From assembly GCF_031759225.1 (NCBI RefSeq), contig NZ_CP134494.1:2044501-2108500 (forward strand): 64,000 bases of DNA, read 5' to 3'. This stretch comes from Mesobacillus jeotgali (GTDB lineage Bacteria; Bacillota; Bacilli; Bacillales; Cytobacillaceae). The position numbers were made by a program, and so were the translations under genes. Positions 36,210 to 43,931 of this stretch are shown piece by piece (the stretch's first letter is position 1; each line of letters starts with the position of its first letter). Under the pieces are notes generated by a model. That model worked only from the letters and a program-made list of their open reading frames with translations, did not search any database and had not been told where the DNA came from.

Positions 36210-36761
36210 TTGAAGGTAGAGTACTTTATAGGTATTGTTCCACCAGAAGAATATTTATCAAAAATAGTTCAGTTCCAAAGTAAATGGGTTAAGCAATTAG
36301 GTGTTGAACCTCATATAACATTGAAAGCGCAAGGGGGATTAACTCCTGACAAGACGTGGATAGACAAGGTTAAAAGAGTCTGTGAGAACTTCAAGCGTTT
36401 TCAAGTATCATTAGGTAAGCCAAGATATTTTGGTGATAACATTTTATATTTGAGTGTTGACTCAAATGAATTACACCATTTGCATCAAAAAATAGTGAAT
36501 GAGATCTCACCATCTGATGAGTTAATTAAACAGTATTTTGAGCTAGACGCCTTTGTACCTCACTTAACTCTGGGGAAGGAACATAACGGTGTAAACATTT
36601 CTTCTGGCCTTTCCAAAAATCAACTTAAAGAAATGGAGAGAACAGCAGATCTTGAATTAGCACCATATCCCAAATTCGAAGTGAGTTTTATTAGGGTTTA
36701 TGAATTAAATAATAAAAAACGAAGATATGAAAATTTTATAGATATCTCATTAACCAATTGA
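36210..36761 (+). CDS. 2H phosphoesterase (2'-5' RNA ligase family)
   Basis: Protein of 183 aa with two H-x-T motifs: PHITLKAQG near residue 31 and PHLTLGKEH near 113. Together they form the symmetrical active site of 2H phosphoesterases, acting on RNA ends or cyclic phosphodiesters. The start is TTG with AAGGGATGAG upstream. It is a single gene between an AT-rich leader and a terminator. Confidence 0.82.
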   Translation: MKVEYFIGIVPPEEYLSKIVQFQSKWVKQLGVEPHITLKAQGGLTPDKTWIDKVKRVCENFKRFQVSLGKPRYFGDNILYLSVDSNELHHLHQKIVNEISPSDELIKQYFELDAFVPHLTLGKEHNGVNISSGLSKNQLKEMERTADLELAPYPKFEVSFIRVYELNNKKRRYENFIDISLTN

Positions 36762-36781
36762 CCTTATATAAAGGTCTTTTT
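36760..36781 (+). terminator. Intrinsic terminator
   Basis: GACCTT pairs with AAGGTC, followed by five T. It begins inside the stop codon of the 2H gene. Confidence 0.8.
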
Positions 36782-36811
36782 GTATTTATCTCAATCTCCT
36801 TTCTTAATACT

Positions 36812-36850
36812 TTGCGAAAAATATAAAAAACTGGTACGATTTAATCGTAC
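36812..36850 (+). promoter_or_regulatory. Promoter with OhrR/MarR-type operator
   Basis: TTGCGA (36812) and TACGAT (36835) are spaced by 17 nt, with TGG before the -10. The perfect palindrome GTACGATTTAATCGTAC (36834-36850) covers the -10, and a further half site ACGATTTAAT follows. The MarR-type regulator at 37371 is the obvious candidate to bind it. Confidence 0.65.
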
Positions 36851-36881
36851 ACGATTTAATTATTCCGAGGAGTGATTATAG

Positions 36882-37358
36882 ATGAAAACTGTTTATGATT
36901 TTACCGTTAAAAAGACGAATGGAGATACTGAATCTTTAAGAGACTATGAAGGAAAACCATTGCTGATTGTCAATACGGCTAGTAAATGTGGTTTGACGCC
37001 TCAATTTAAAGGGCTTCAGGAAATGTATGATGAATACAAGGAACAAGGTTTGGAGATTTTGGGTTTCCCGTGCGGCCAGTTCAATAATCAGGAGTTTGAT
37101 AATATCGAGGAGACGACCGAGTTTTGCCAGTTGAACTATGGTGTGTCATTCCCGATGTTCGCGAAAATAGATGTGAACGGCGCGAAAGCTGATCCTCTTT
37201 TTGCCTTTTTAAAAGAACAAAAAGGTGGAGTGCTGACGAAGGATATCAAATGGAATTTCACAAAGTTCCTTGTTGATCGGAAAGGACAGGTGGTTAAACG
37301 ATACGCGCCAACTACCGAGCCGGAAAAAATCAAGAGTGACCTTGATAATTTACTCTAA
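36882..37358 (+). CDS. Glutathione peroxidase-family thiol peroxidase
   Basis: Peroxide-reducing enzyme of 158 aa with a thioredoxin fold. NTASKCGLTPQFKGLQ near residue 31 holds the catalytic Cys. GFPCGQFNNQE near 62 and KWNFTKFLVD near 123 complete the active site (Gln, Trp, Asn). In Bacillaceae such enzymes usually use thioredoxin. ATG follows GAGGAG. It is the first gene of an operon with the MarR/OhrR-like regulator and is probably derepressed by organic peroxide. Confidence 0.92.
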   Translation: MKTVYDFTVKKTNGDTESLRDYEGKPLLIVNTASKCGLTPQFKGLQEMYDEYKEQGLEILGFPCGQFNNQEFDNIEETTEFCQLNYGVSFPMFAKIDVNGAKADPLFAFLKEQKGGVLTKDIKWNFTKFLVDRKGQVVKRYAPTTEPEKIKSDLDNLL

Positions 37359-37370
37359 GCATTGTGAAGG

Positions 37371-37820
37371 ATGAGTTATTTGAAGGATTTTTTAACATTG
37401 GAAAATCAGTTGTGCTTTGCGGTTTATGACGCGGGAAGCCAGTTTACCAAACTTTATACGAAAGCCCTGGAGTCTTTTGGGCTCACTTATCCGCAATATT
37501 TGGCTTTATTGGCATTGTGGGAGAAGGATGGTCTTACACTTAAGGAACTGGGGAAAAGGTTAAATCTCGGCACCGGCACTTTGACTCCGATGATCAAACG
37601 GATGGAAGCCAATGGATGGGTGAAAAGGGAGCGTTCCACTGAGGATGAACGGAAGGTTTCCATCACCCTTCTCCCTAAAGCGATTGAGCAAAAGGAAGAG
37701 ATTGTACAGAAGATTGCCGCAGAATTGAAGCTGTGCAATATTGAGTATGAAGAGTATGAGCAGCTGATGAAGCAATTAAGTGTCTTGCGGGGGAAGTTGA
37801 ACACGTATAACCGGTCTTGA
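37371..37820 (+). CDS. MarR-family regulator, OhrR-like
   Basis: Winged-helix repressor of 149 aa. LTLENQLCFAVYDAGSQFTKLY opens it as in OhrR, with a single Cys (about 15) at the place of the peroxide-sensing residue. The helix-turn-helix and wing are LTLKELGKRLNLGTGTLTPMIKRMEANGWVKRERSTEDERKV, read in two parts near 58-100. It starts 13 bp behind the peroxidase gene. It likely represses this operon through the palindrome at 36834. The Cys and context favour OhrR over general MarR. Confidence 0.82.
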   Translation: MSYLKDFLTLENQLCFAVYDAGSQFTKLYTKALESFGLTYPQYLALLALWEKDGLTLKELGKRLNLGTGTLTPMIKRMEANGWVKRERSTEDERKVSITLLPKAIEQKEEIVQKIAAELKLCNIEYEEYEQLMKQLSVLRGKLNTYNRS

Positions 37821-37829
37821 GAAGGACAG

Positions 37830-37866
37830 GGTGATTACATATTTAAAGAGTAATCACCTTTTTTTA
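37830..37866 (+). terminator. Intrinsic terminator after ohrR-like gene
   Basis: GGTGATTAC pairs with GTAATCACC, followed by seven T. Confidence 0.85.
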
Positions 37867-37995
37867 TTTTTTGATCGGATAAATTGGTTATTTTACTTTA
37901 TGTTCCGCAATGAAAGATTGCCTGCAGGATGAGTCTGAAGATTTTTTTGTTCCCAAAAACGGACAAACCTGATATTATATTAGAAAAATAATACA

Positions 37996-38123
37996 CGATC
38001 GCTTAATCTTTTGAGCGGGGGAACCAATTGTTACTTTTTTTAAAGTAATCGGGGTGAATCCTTAACAGGTAGGGTACTCTCAAAACCCGAACCCGGCAGC
38101 TAACCTCGTAGGCGTGTTGAGAG
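37996..38123 (+). promoter_or_regulatory. c-di-AMP riboswitch (ydaO/yuaA type)
   Basis: The leader holds the conserved blocks in order: CGCTTAATCTTTTGAGCGGG, then GGAACCAA, GGGGTGAATCCTT, GGTAGGGTACTCTC, CCCGAACCCGGCAGCTAAC and CTCGTAGGCGTGTTGAGAGG. These match the known ydaO consensus. The class binds cyclic di-AMP and usually switches off genes for potassium, osmolyte or amino-acid uptake. A terminator hairpin follows at once, giving the off state. It controls the symporter at 38212. Confidence 0.93.
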
Positions 38124-38170
38124 GAAAACACTGCATCATGCACAGTGGTTTTTGCCTCTGTGTATTTTTT
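38121..38170 (+). terminator. Riboswitch expression-platform terminator
   Basis: GAGGAAAACACTG pairs, with a bulge, with CAGTGGTTTTTGCCTC, then TGTGTATTTTTT. Its 5' strand overlaps the 3' end of the aptamer (GAGAGG), as needed for a switch. Confidence 0.75.
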
Positions 38171-38211
38171 ATTGCCTTTTTTTGGAATTAGTTAATCTGG
38201 AGGTCATCTTA

Positions 38212-39435
38212 ATGAAATTATCTACCAAAATTATCATAGCCCTGATAGCCGGAGGAATCACTGGGCTGCTGATCAATCTGATCGCGCCAGGCATTTTTCC
38301 GCAATTAGATCAGTTTGTATTCACGCCGCTGGGAAAAATCTTTTTAAACCTTATCAATATGCTCGTAGTACCAATTGTTTTCTTTTCTATTACACTCGGA
38401 ACCGCGGGACTTGGCGATCCGAAAAAGCTTGGCAGGATTGGGCTTAAAACCATCTCGTATTTCCTTATGACTACAACTCTTGCCATCATCATCGGCATCT
38501 CTCTAGGCTTTATATTACAGCCTGGTAATGTCGGCACTTTTGACACTTCCAATGCCGACTTCAAGTCAGAGGAAGCTCCACCGGTCTCTGATACACTGTT
38601 AAATATTATTCCTACAAATCCTTTCGCAGCCTTTGCAGAAGGAAACATGCTCCAAATCATCACCTTCTCCGTCTTTGTCGGCTTCGCCTTGACCATGTTA
38701 GGCGAAAAAACTAAAGGGATACTGAATCTAGTTGAACAAGGGAATGACTTGTTAATGTACCTTGTCAACCTGGTGATGAAGTTTGCACCATACGGAACAT
38801 TTGGGCTGATTGTTTCAGCAGTGGGCAGCCAGGGACTCGATGCCATTAAAGCCATGGGCCTTTATATGTTTGTTGTCCTGCTGGCTCTTCTGGTTCATTC
38901 CATTTTCGTTTACGGATCTTCAGTGGCACTGATAGCAAAGAAAAGCCCTGTATGGTTCTTTAAAGGGTTTGGCCCTGCGATGGGCGTTGCCTTCAGTACT
39001 TCGAGCAGCAATGCTACCTTGCCTATTTCCATGAGCACCGCACAGAAAAATTTAAAAGTCCCTGAGTCGATCAGCAGCTTCGTCCAACCGCTCGGCGCGA
39101 CAATCAACATGGACGGTACGGCCATCATGCAAGGTGTAGCGACGATTTTTATCGCACAGGTATTTAACGTGGACCTAACCTTCACCCAACTGATCACGGT
39201 TGTCCTTACAGCTGTTCTGGCCAGCATCGGAACCGCAGGTGTTCCGGGAGTGGGATTGATCATGTTAGCTATGGTCCTCCAATCCGTTAACCTGCCGGTT
39301 GAAGGGATTGCCCTTATCATCGGAATCGACCGCCTGCTTGACATGACTCGCACCGCCGTGAACATTACCGGCGATGCTGCCTGTGCCGTGGTAGTAGCAG
39401 AGACCGAAGCAAAAAGAGAAGCTAGAAAAGCATAA
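38212..39435 (+). CDS. Dicarboxylate/amino acid:cation symporter (DAACS)
   Basis: Membrane transporter of 407 aa that takes up glutamate, aspartate or C4-dicarboxylates with Na+ or H+. Family marks are NLINMLVVPIVFFSI near 42, FSTSSSNATLPISM near 255 (serine-rich hairpin), QPLGATINMDGTAIMQG near 282, GIPG-like AGVPGVG near 342 and DRLLDMTRTAVNITGD near 368. ATG 38212 has TGGAGG upstream. The longer frame from 38152 runs into the riboswitch terminator. The c-di-AMP riboswitch suggests glutamate or aspartate import is tied to potassium and osmotic control. Confidence 0.92.
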   Translation: MKLSTKIIIALIAGGITGLLINLIAPGIFPQLDQFVFTPLGKIFLNLINMLVVPIVFFSITLGTAGLGDPKKLGRIGLKTISYFLMTTTLAIIIGISLGFILQPGNVGTFDTSNADFKSEEAPPVSDTLLNIIPTNPFAAFAEGNMLQIITFSVFVGFALTMLGEKTKGILNLVEQGNDLLMYLVNLVMKFAPYGTFGLIVSAVGSQGLDAIKAMGLYMFVVLLALLVHSIFVYGSSVALIAKKSPVWFFKGFGPAMGVAFSTSSSNATLPISMSTAQKNLKVPESISSFVQPLGATINMDGTAIMQGVATIFIAQVFNVDLTFTQLITVVLTAVLASIGTAGVPGVGLIMLAMVLQSVNLPVEGIALIIGIDRLLDMTRTAVNITGDAACAVVVAETEAKREARKA

Positions 39436-39489
39436 CAAAGGGAGCCGGTGAAGATTGTAAGTATTCCGGTTCAAAAATTAATGTATTAG

Positions 39490-39523
39490 CAAGCGGATTT
39501 TTCATGATTCGCTTGTTTCTTTG
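39490..39523 (+). terminator. Intrinsic terminator after the symporter
   Basis: CAAGCG(G)AT pairs with AT(T)CGCTTG around a T-rich loop, then TTTCTTTG. The stretch 39436-39809 holds this, the cdd promoter and a leader hairpin, and no gene. Confidence 0.65.
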
Positions 39524-39704
39524 TATAGAAAATTTTACTAATTATTATTGAAGAAAATAGAAACGGATTTAGCCCTCCTAATCCACTAGCTACATATTAA
39601 TGTCTATTAATCTATCCAACTAATGTTTTGACAGGTAACAGAAACCGTTCCCATTTGACTTGTGCTTTTTTTGCTTAAAGTTCAATTAGTTCACCGTTTT
39701 TCCA

Positions 39705-39733
39705 TTGACAAAAAATTAGCACAAGTATTATAT
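39705..39733 (+). promoter_or_regulatory. Sigma-A promoter of cdd
   Basis: A perfect -35 TTGACA (39705-39710) is followed by TTATAT (39728-39733, spacing 17). TATTAT or TATATT are alternative -10 choices. Confidence 0.65.
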
Positions 39734-39737
39734 TAGA

Positions 39738-39772
39738 AGTCCTGCCAACTTTTCGTTGGCGTAAAGGGGACT
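39738..39772 (+). other. Structured leader of cdd
   Basis: Nested stems: AGTCC with GGACT (outer) and GCCAAC with GTTGGC around TTTTC (inner). A one-base 5' bulge faces a seven-base GTAAAGG 3' side. It lies at the expected transcript start. No known riboswitch class was recognised. Confidence 0.45.
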
Positions 39773-39809
39773 GTGAAAAGTTCATTCTTGTGGGAAAGGG
39801 AATGATGAC

Positions 39810-40208
39810 ATGAACAAAGAACAATTAGTGGAAAGTGCGCGTCAGACGAAAAAGAATGCGTATGCGCCTTACTCCAAATTTCCTGTAGGAGCAGCTTTGC
39901 TGCTAAAAGATGGCACCGTTTACAACGGAGTGAATGTAGAAAATGTATCATTTGGTGCGACGAACTGCGCGGAAAGGACAGCTATTTTTACAGCTGTGGC
40001 GAATGGTTACAAAAAAGGTGACTTCGCGGCGATCGCCGTCTCTGGGGATACGGCCGACTTCCTCCCGCCTTGCAGCATCTGCAGGCAGGTGATGGCTGAA
40101 TTCTGCTCACCTGATATGCCGGTGTACCTAACGAATGACAAAGAAGAGATCCGGGAACTGGCTTTAAAAGAATTACTGCCATATGCATTCACGGACTTAG
40201 ATATGTAA
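39810..40208 (+). CDS. cdd: Cytidine deaminase
   Basis: Homotetramer-type cytidine/deoxycytidine deaminase of 132 aa in pyrimidine salvage. Zinc site: CAERTA (Cys and catalytic Glu, about 53-58) and PPCSICRQ (about 86-93). YAPYSKFPVGAALL at the start is invariant. The length fits. ATG has AAAGGGAATGATGAC upstream. It is transcribed alone from the promoter at 39705 and ended by the hairpin at 40228. Confidence 0.95.
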   Translation: MNKEQLVESARQTKKNAYAPYSKFPVGAALLLKDGTVYNGVNVENVSFGATNCAERTAIFTAVANGYKKGDFAAIAVSGDTADFLPPCSICRQVMAEFCSPDMPVYLTNDKEEIRELALKELLPYAFTDLDM

Positions 40209-40227
40209 AGATTACTTGAATAGTATG

Positions 40228-40271
40228 AGAGCATGTTTTGATGATTATATCAGGGCGTGCTCTTTTTATTT
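40228..40271 (+). terminator. Intrinsic terminator after cdd
   Basis: AGAGCATG pairs with CGTGCTCT (one T-G pair), followed by TTTTTATTTTTT. The remainder of 40272-40500 shows nothing coding. Confidence 0.7.
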
Positions 40272-40509
40272 TTTGGCTGTGAAAGATAAACGGACATTTT
40301 CTGTTTAAATATAAAATGCACCTTGTTTTCTTTGAAATAAGGGGCGTTTTTCCGGTTATTTCAATCAAAACATTGGTTTTTGACATTTAATGGAGTTAAT
40401 CGGAATTTGTACGCTTATTTCTGCTTCAAAAGTACCCTCTATCTACAATAGCGGGAATTTCTTCGGTTATGAAAGGTTTGGGAGGAATCTTTGTGCTGGG
40501 CTGGTTTTT

Positions 40510-40634
40510 CTTTGTAAAGTCGGCTTTACAAAATGTAAAGTTAAGTATACAATTGATTTATCAGAAAATGGGGGGATTTAGTAGCTGGGCTTTTTTTTAC
40601 CCATGAATGTTCAGTTTACTTTACAAAAAGTAAA
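40510..40634 (+). promoter_or_regulatory. Repeated operator sites before XRE gene
   Basis: Three related palindromes: CTTTGTAAAG (40510), CTTTACAAAATGTAAAG (40524-40540) and CTTTACAAAAAGTAAA (40619-40634, inside TTTACTTT ... AAAGTAAA). They share the core CTTTACAAA. Their place upstream of a small XRE gene suggests autoregulation. Confidence 0.5.
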
Positions 40635-40670
40635 ATCGAGCATGCATTCGTATTGTGAAAGGTATGGTGT

Positions 40671-40886
40671 TTGAGAATTATGGGACTTACCAATCGTGTG
40701 AAAGAATTGAGAGCGAAGCATCGTTTTACACAGAACGATTTGGCTGAGAGGGCTGACGTGACAAGGCAGACAATCGTTGCTTTGGAAAAGGGGAGTTATA
40801 TACCGTCCTTGTTGCTGGCGATGAAAATCGCTGCTGTGTTTCAGCTGCCAATCGAAGAGATCTTTTTTATGGAGGATGAGGGATAA
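40671..40886 (+). CDS. Small XRE-family regulator
   Basis: Protein of 71 aa made of one HTH: NRVKELRAKHRFTQNDLAER, TRQTIVALEKGSYIPSL and LAMKIAAVFQLPIEEIF. This YgzD/YvaO-like short form usually sits with a membrane protein gene. TTG 40671 has AAAGG at 9 nt. ATG 40680 has no ribosome site. Its stop overlaps the next start (TAATG). Confidence 0.85.
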   Translation: MRIMGLTNRVKELRAKHRFTQNDLAERADVTRQTIVALEKGSYIPSLLLAMKIAAVFQLPIEEIFFMEDEG

Positions 40887-41350
40887 TGAATCAAAAATTT
40901 CTTATGTCAGTCGGGATTTTCGTGTTGTTTGCATGGGCCATGATAGCTTTTTATTATGCGCAAATGGATTTTGCGGAAGTGATCAAGAATCCAGAGCCAC
41001 CATGGGAAGTGACCATCAATGCTACTCCTATTTTTGCCGCCTTAGTGCTCGGTGGAATTTTGTCAGCGATTTTGTTCATGAAGAGTAAAAGGAAAAACAA
41101 GTCCATTGCCAAGTCCTTCTTTTTGCCGCCTGAGTTTGAAGAAAGTGACGAGAGAGAACAAGAAATTACGGCCAAAGCATGCAGAGCTTCCTATGTCACG
41201 ATGTGGTATACATTCCCGCTCCTGACTGCCCTCATGCTGCTCTATCCATTCATCTCAGAATCGGTTCCTTATTATCCAGTCATTATCATCATGCTGTTTC
41301 CGCTTGTCCAATCCACTGCCTATTTCCTTTCATGGAAAAAACATTATTAG
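40886..41350 (+). CDS. Membrane protein paired with XRE regulator
   Basis: Protein of 154 aa with about four membrane helices (6-26, 46-66, 101-121, 127-147). A cytoplasmic loop contains KSKRKNK and PPEFEESDEREQEIT. The DEREQEI segment between helices is typical of DUF2178-like proteins co-encoded with a short XRE regulator. It is translationally coupled to that gene. The function is unknown. Confidence 0.65.
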   Translation: MNQKFLMSVGIFVLFAWAMIAFYYAQMDFAEVIKNPEPPWEVTINATPIFAALVLGGILSAILFMKSKRKNKSIAKSFFLPPEFEESDEREQEITAKACRASYVTMWYTFPLLTALMLLYPFISESVPYYPVIIIMLFPLVQSTAYFLSWKKHY

Positions 41351-41432
41351 ATTGAATAGCAATACCTCTTTAGCGCAGGCATCTCCCTGTGCTTTTTCTC
41401 TATTTACAGCTGGTTAATTATGGGTTATTATT

Positions 41433-41458
41433 ATGTCATACGATATATCGTGATACAT
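41433..41458. promoter_or_regulatory. PadR-type operator
   Basis: ATGT and ACAT at the edges enclose CGATATATCG in the centre, a 26-bp near-palindrome. A related partial copy (ATACATAATATCGAGAGACAT) overlaps to the right. ATGT ... ACAT spacing is usual for PadR regulators, and the padR gene starts 50 bp on. Confidence 0.6.
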
Positions 41459-41508
41459 AATATCGAGAGACATAATATTACTTTTAATAAAATGAAGGGG
41501 TGTTTTCG

Positions 41509-41829
41509 ATGGCGTATTCTGGAGGGCCGATGACGGAAGCGATGTATTATGTGCTGCTGGCATTGATGCGGCCGAATCATGGGTACCAGCTGATGCAGGC
41601 GATAACGGAGGTCTCGAATGGCCGAGTGAATATGGGGCCGGGTACGCTTTATGGAGTCCTTTCACGGATGCAGAAGGATGGTCTGATTTCCTTAGCCGAG
41701 AATGATGGCAGAAGGAAGACTTATGAGATTACACTGGAAGGGAAACAAGCGCTCCGAACTGAGTATGACCGCCTTAAAGCTTTGATCCATGACAGCTGGA
41801 TTCTAGAGGAGGATGCTGGAAATGAATAG
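41509..41829 (+). CDS. PadR family transcriptional regulator
   Basis: Winged-helix repressor of 106 aa. MTEAMYYVLLALMRPNHGYQ, NMGPGTLYGVLSRMQKDGLI and NDGRRKTYEITLEGKQAL match PadR N-terminal domains. ATG 41509 has AAGGGG 9 nt upstream. Its stop overlaps the start of the DUF2812 gene (ATGAATAG). PadR/DUF2812 pairs are common in Bacillus, where the regulator senses envelope or drug stress. Confidence 0.9.
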   Translation: MAYSGGPMTEAMYYVLLALMRPNHGYQLMQAITEVSNGRVNMGPGTLYGVLSRMQKDGLISLAENDGRRKTYEITLEGKQALRTEYDRLKALIHDSWILEEDAGNE

Positions 41830-43008
41830 ATCGGTCTATAAGCTCCGCCCCAGTGATTTTGGAGAATCGGAGAGCATGAAAGCTGGTTTACTGATATGGC
41901 GGCCCAGGGACTTTTTCTGAAAAAGATGGGCATCCATTTTGCCAGGTTCGAACAGGGTGAACCGCGGGATATGAGGTATAGAATTGATGTTTCCTCGAAG
42001 AGAAGGATTTCTATTGAGCAAATAGAGATGTACCGGGAAAGTGGATGGGATTATGTGACAAGCTACGGTCAGTTTCACGTATTTTCATCACCGGCCGAGC
42101 TGGATGCTCCAGAACTTCATACAGACCCAGCTGAGCAGGTTTATACATTAAAGGGATTGGATAAAAAGCTGGCGTGGAATGCGGGGAGCGCGATTATTGG
42201 GATGGTTTTGATGATTGGCATGATGGCTTCCATTTGGTTTCTCGATGGAACTCCTACATACGTCATGGTAGATGGGGCCATGATTACGCAGACAATATTA
42301 ACCCTATTCATCGCCTATACCGCCTATCATTCATTACGTGCAACCTTATCAATCAGGGATTTGCGCAAAAATCTCGTCGAGGGGAAATCGATTGACCATC
42401 AAGCGTCATGGAAAAATCATCATCGAATCCATACGGCAGCTGCTTTACTTTTTACAGTGGTGGTTGGATTGTGTGCTATCATTCCGTTTATACAGATTGC
42501 AAAAATGGAGACGAATACCTTGCCTGAAGGAAGTGTGGATTTGCCAATTGTCAGGCTGGCAGATGTAGAAAATCACCCGGATCTGATTCGACCAGAAGCT
42601 GAGTATATGAGTGACAATGTGGACTGGGGCAATCGAGTATCATCTGAATGGAGTCTGTTGGCACCTGTTAAATATGAATCATATGAAAATGGAGTGGTTC
42701 CTGGCAAGCTGTGGGAGGATCTCAGCGGTGAATATTCACCGGGTATTCAAACAGAATATTATCAGCTCAGGTTCCCATCGATGGCAAAAAACCTCGTTTG
42801 GGATTTAGTGGAACGATATCTTTATGAAAACAGCCTCGATGAATATGTTGAAAAGAAGCACCCAGACTTAGATTTACTGGTTGTCCATGAAGAAGAAGAG
42901 ATGAGTGAAGTATTTGCTGCAAAAGGGGACGAAGTCATGTATGTGCGTTATCATGGATACGCCGATATCAGCTCGGTGATTGAAAATGTGGTTGAGAAGA
43001 TTGATTGA
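41822..43008 (+). pseudogene. DUF2812 membrane protein gene with a one-base frameshift
   Basis: The start ATG 41822 overlaps the padR stop and encodes MNRSVYKLRPSDF. The frame then derails. Shifting by one base at the T-run 41857-41860 gives WRIGEHESWFTDMAAQGL, exactly the expected continuation, and the frame stays open to 43008. One T seems missing (TTTT for TTTTT). The downstream part has a DUF2812 domain, membrane helices near residues 120-145 and 200-220, and an extracytoplasmic tail of about 170 residues. It could be a real mutation, phase variation at a homopolymer, or a sequencing slip. Restart at ATG 41896 would lose the N-terminus. Confidence 0.8.
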
Positions 43009-43035
43009 GTTTCAGATTGAGAGGGAGGGATAAGG

Positions 43036-43221
43036 ATGAAAGTAAATGCAACCTATCTTATGCGATTGGCAGGATTAATCATCCTGATCTTTGGCGGCAC
43101 TTTGGTTATTGTCTATTCCCAAACCGGTGAAGTTTTAATGGATCAGCTAATTGGAACTTCCATCGGGGTGGTTCTGTTGATCGGCAGCTTCATTTGGAGA
43201 ATGGTGAAGAAACCTGAATGA
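43036..43221 (+). CDS. Small membrane protein (61 aa)
   Basis: Two hydrophobic helices (about 8-27 and 36-55) and a basic end. ATG follows GAGGGAGGGATAAGG. It lies 27 bp behind the DUF2812 gene, so it probably belongs to the PadR operon. Confidence 0.65.
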   Translation: MKVNATYLMRLAGLIILIFGGTLVIVYSQTGEVLMDQLIGTSIGVVLLIGSFIWRMVKKPE

Positions 43222-43245
43222 TACTTTGAGAGGACCTGTGTCTGG

Positions 43246-43868
43246 ATGAGCCTATCCAGCTTAAGTTCCCGGTTTTCTGCTATTGGCCAGAGACGGAGAA
43301 CATATCCAGGTTTTATGTGCCCGGTTTTTTGCTATTGGCCAGAGACGGGGAACATACCGGGGTTATATGTGCCCGGTTTTCTACTATTGGCCAGAGACGG
43401 GGAACATATACGGGATTTATGTGCCCGGTTTTCTACTATTGTCCAGAGACGGGGAACATATACGGGATTTATGTGCCCGGTTTTCTGCTATTGTCCAGAG
43501 ACGGGGAACATACCGGGTTTGTATGTGCCCGGTCTTCTGCTATTGGCCAGAGACGGAGAACATATCCAGGTTTTATGTGCCCGGTTTCTTGCTATAGGCC
43601 AGAGACGGGGAACATACCGGGTTTGTATGTGCCCGGTCTTCTGCTATTGTCCAGAGACGGGGAACATATACGGGATTTATGTGCCCGGATTTCTACTATT
43701 GTCCAGAGACGGGGAACATATACGGGATTTATGTGCCCGGTTTTCTACTATTGTCCAGAGACGGGGAACATACCGGGGTTATATGTGCCCGGTTTTCTGC
43801 TATTGTCCAGAGACGGGGAACATATAGGAGTTTTATGTGCCTAGTTTTATACTCCTGTTCGTAAACGG
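43246..43868 (+). repeat. Tandem array 2, eleven full units of 52 bp plus a worn end
   Basis: CCAGAGACGG recurs every 52 bp from 43287 to 43807 (eleven copies), with a degraded copy near 43859. Each unit has an inverted repeat of GGGaACATA and TATGTgCCC (9-nt arms, one mismatch, loop about 9). Because 52 is not a multiple of 3, all three frames stay open. The long ORFs here are by-products of the repeat, not genes. Confidence 0.92.
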
Positions 43869-43876
43869 GGCATAAA

Positions 43877-43905
43877 TTGGATACGATTTCTAAAGAGAGT
43901 ATATC
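43877..43905 (+). promoter_or_regulatory. Promoter of small membrane ORF
   Basis: TTGGAT (43877-43882) and TATATC (43900-43905) with exactly 17 nt between them, 27 bp before the proposed start. Confidence 0.5.
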
Positions 43906-43931
43906 GGATTAGCTTTAGGGGGTAAGGATTT

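Noticed and set aside
40390..40581. 63-codon ORF upstream of the XRE gene
   Set aside because: No ribosome site, poor codon pattern, and it overlaps the operator palindromes.
43246..43844. Overlapping open frames of 104-193 codons on the plus strand
   Set aside because: They exist in all three frames because the 52-bp unit lacks stop codons. No ribosome site or family resemblance; treated as by-products of the repeat.
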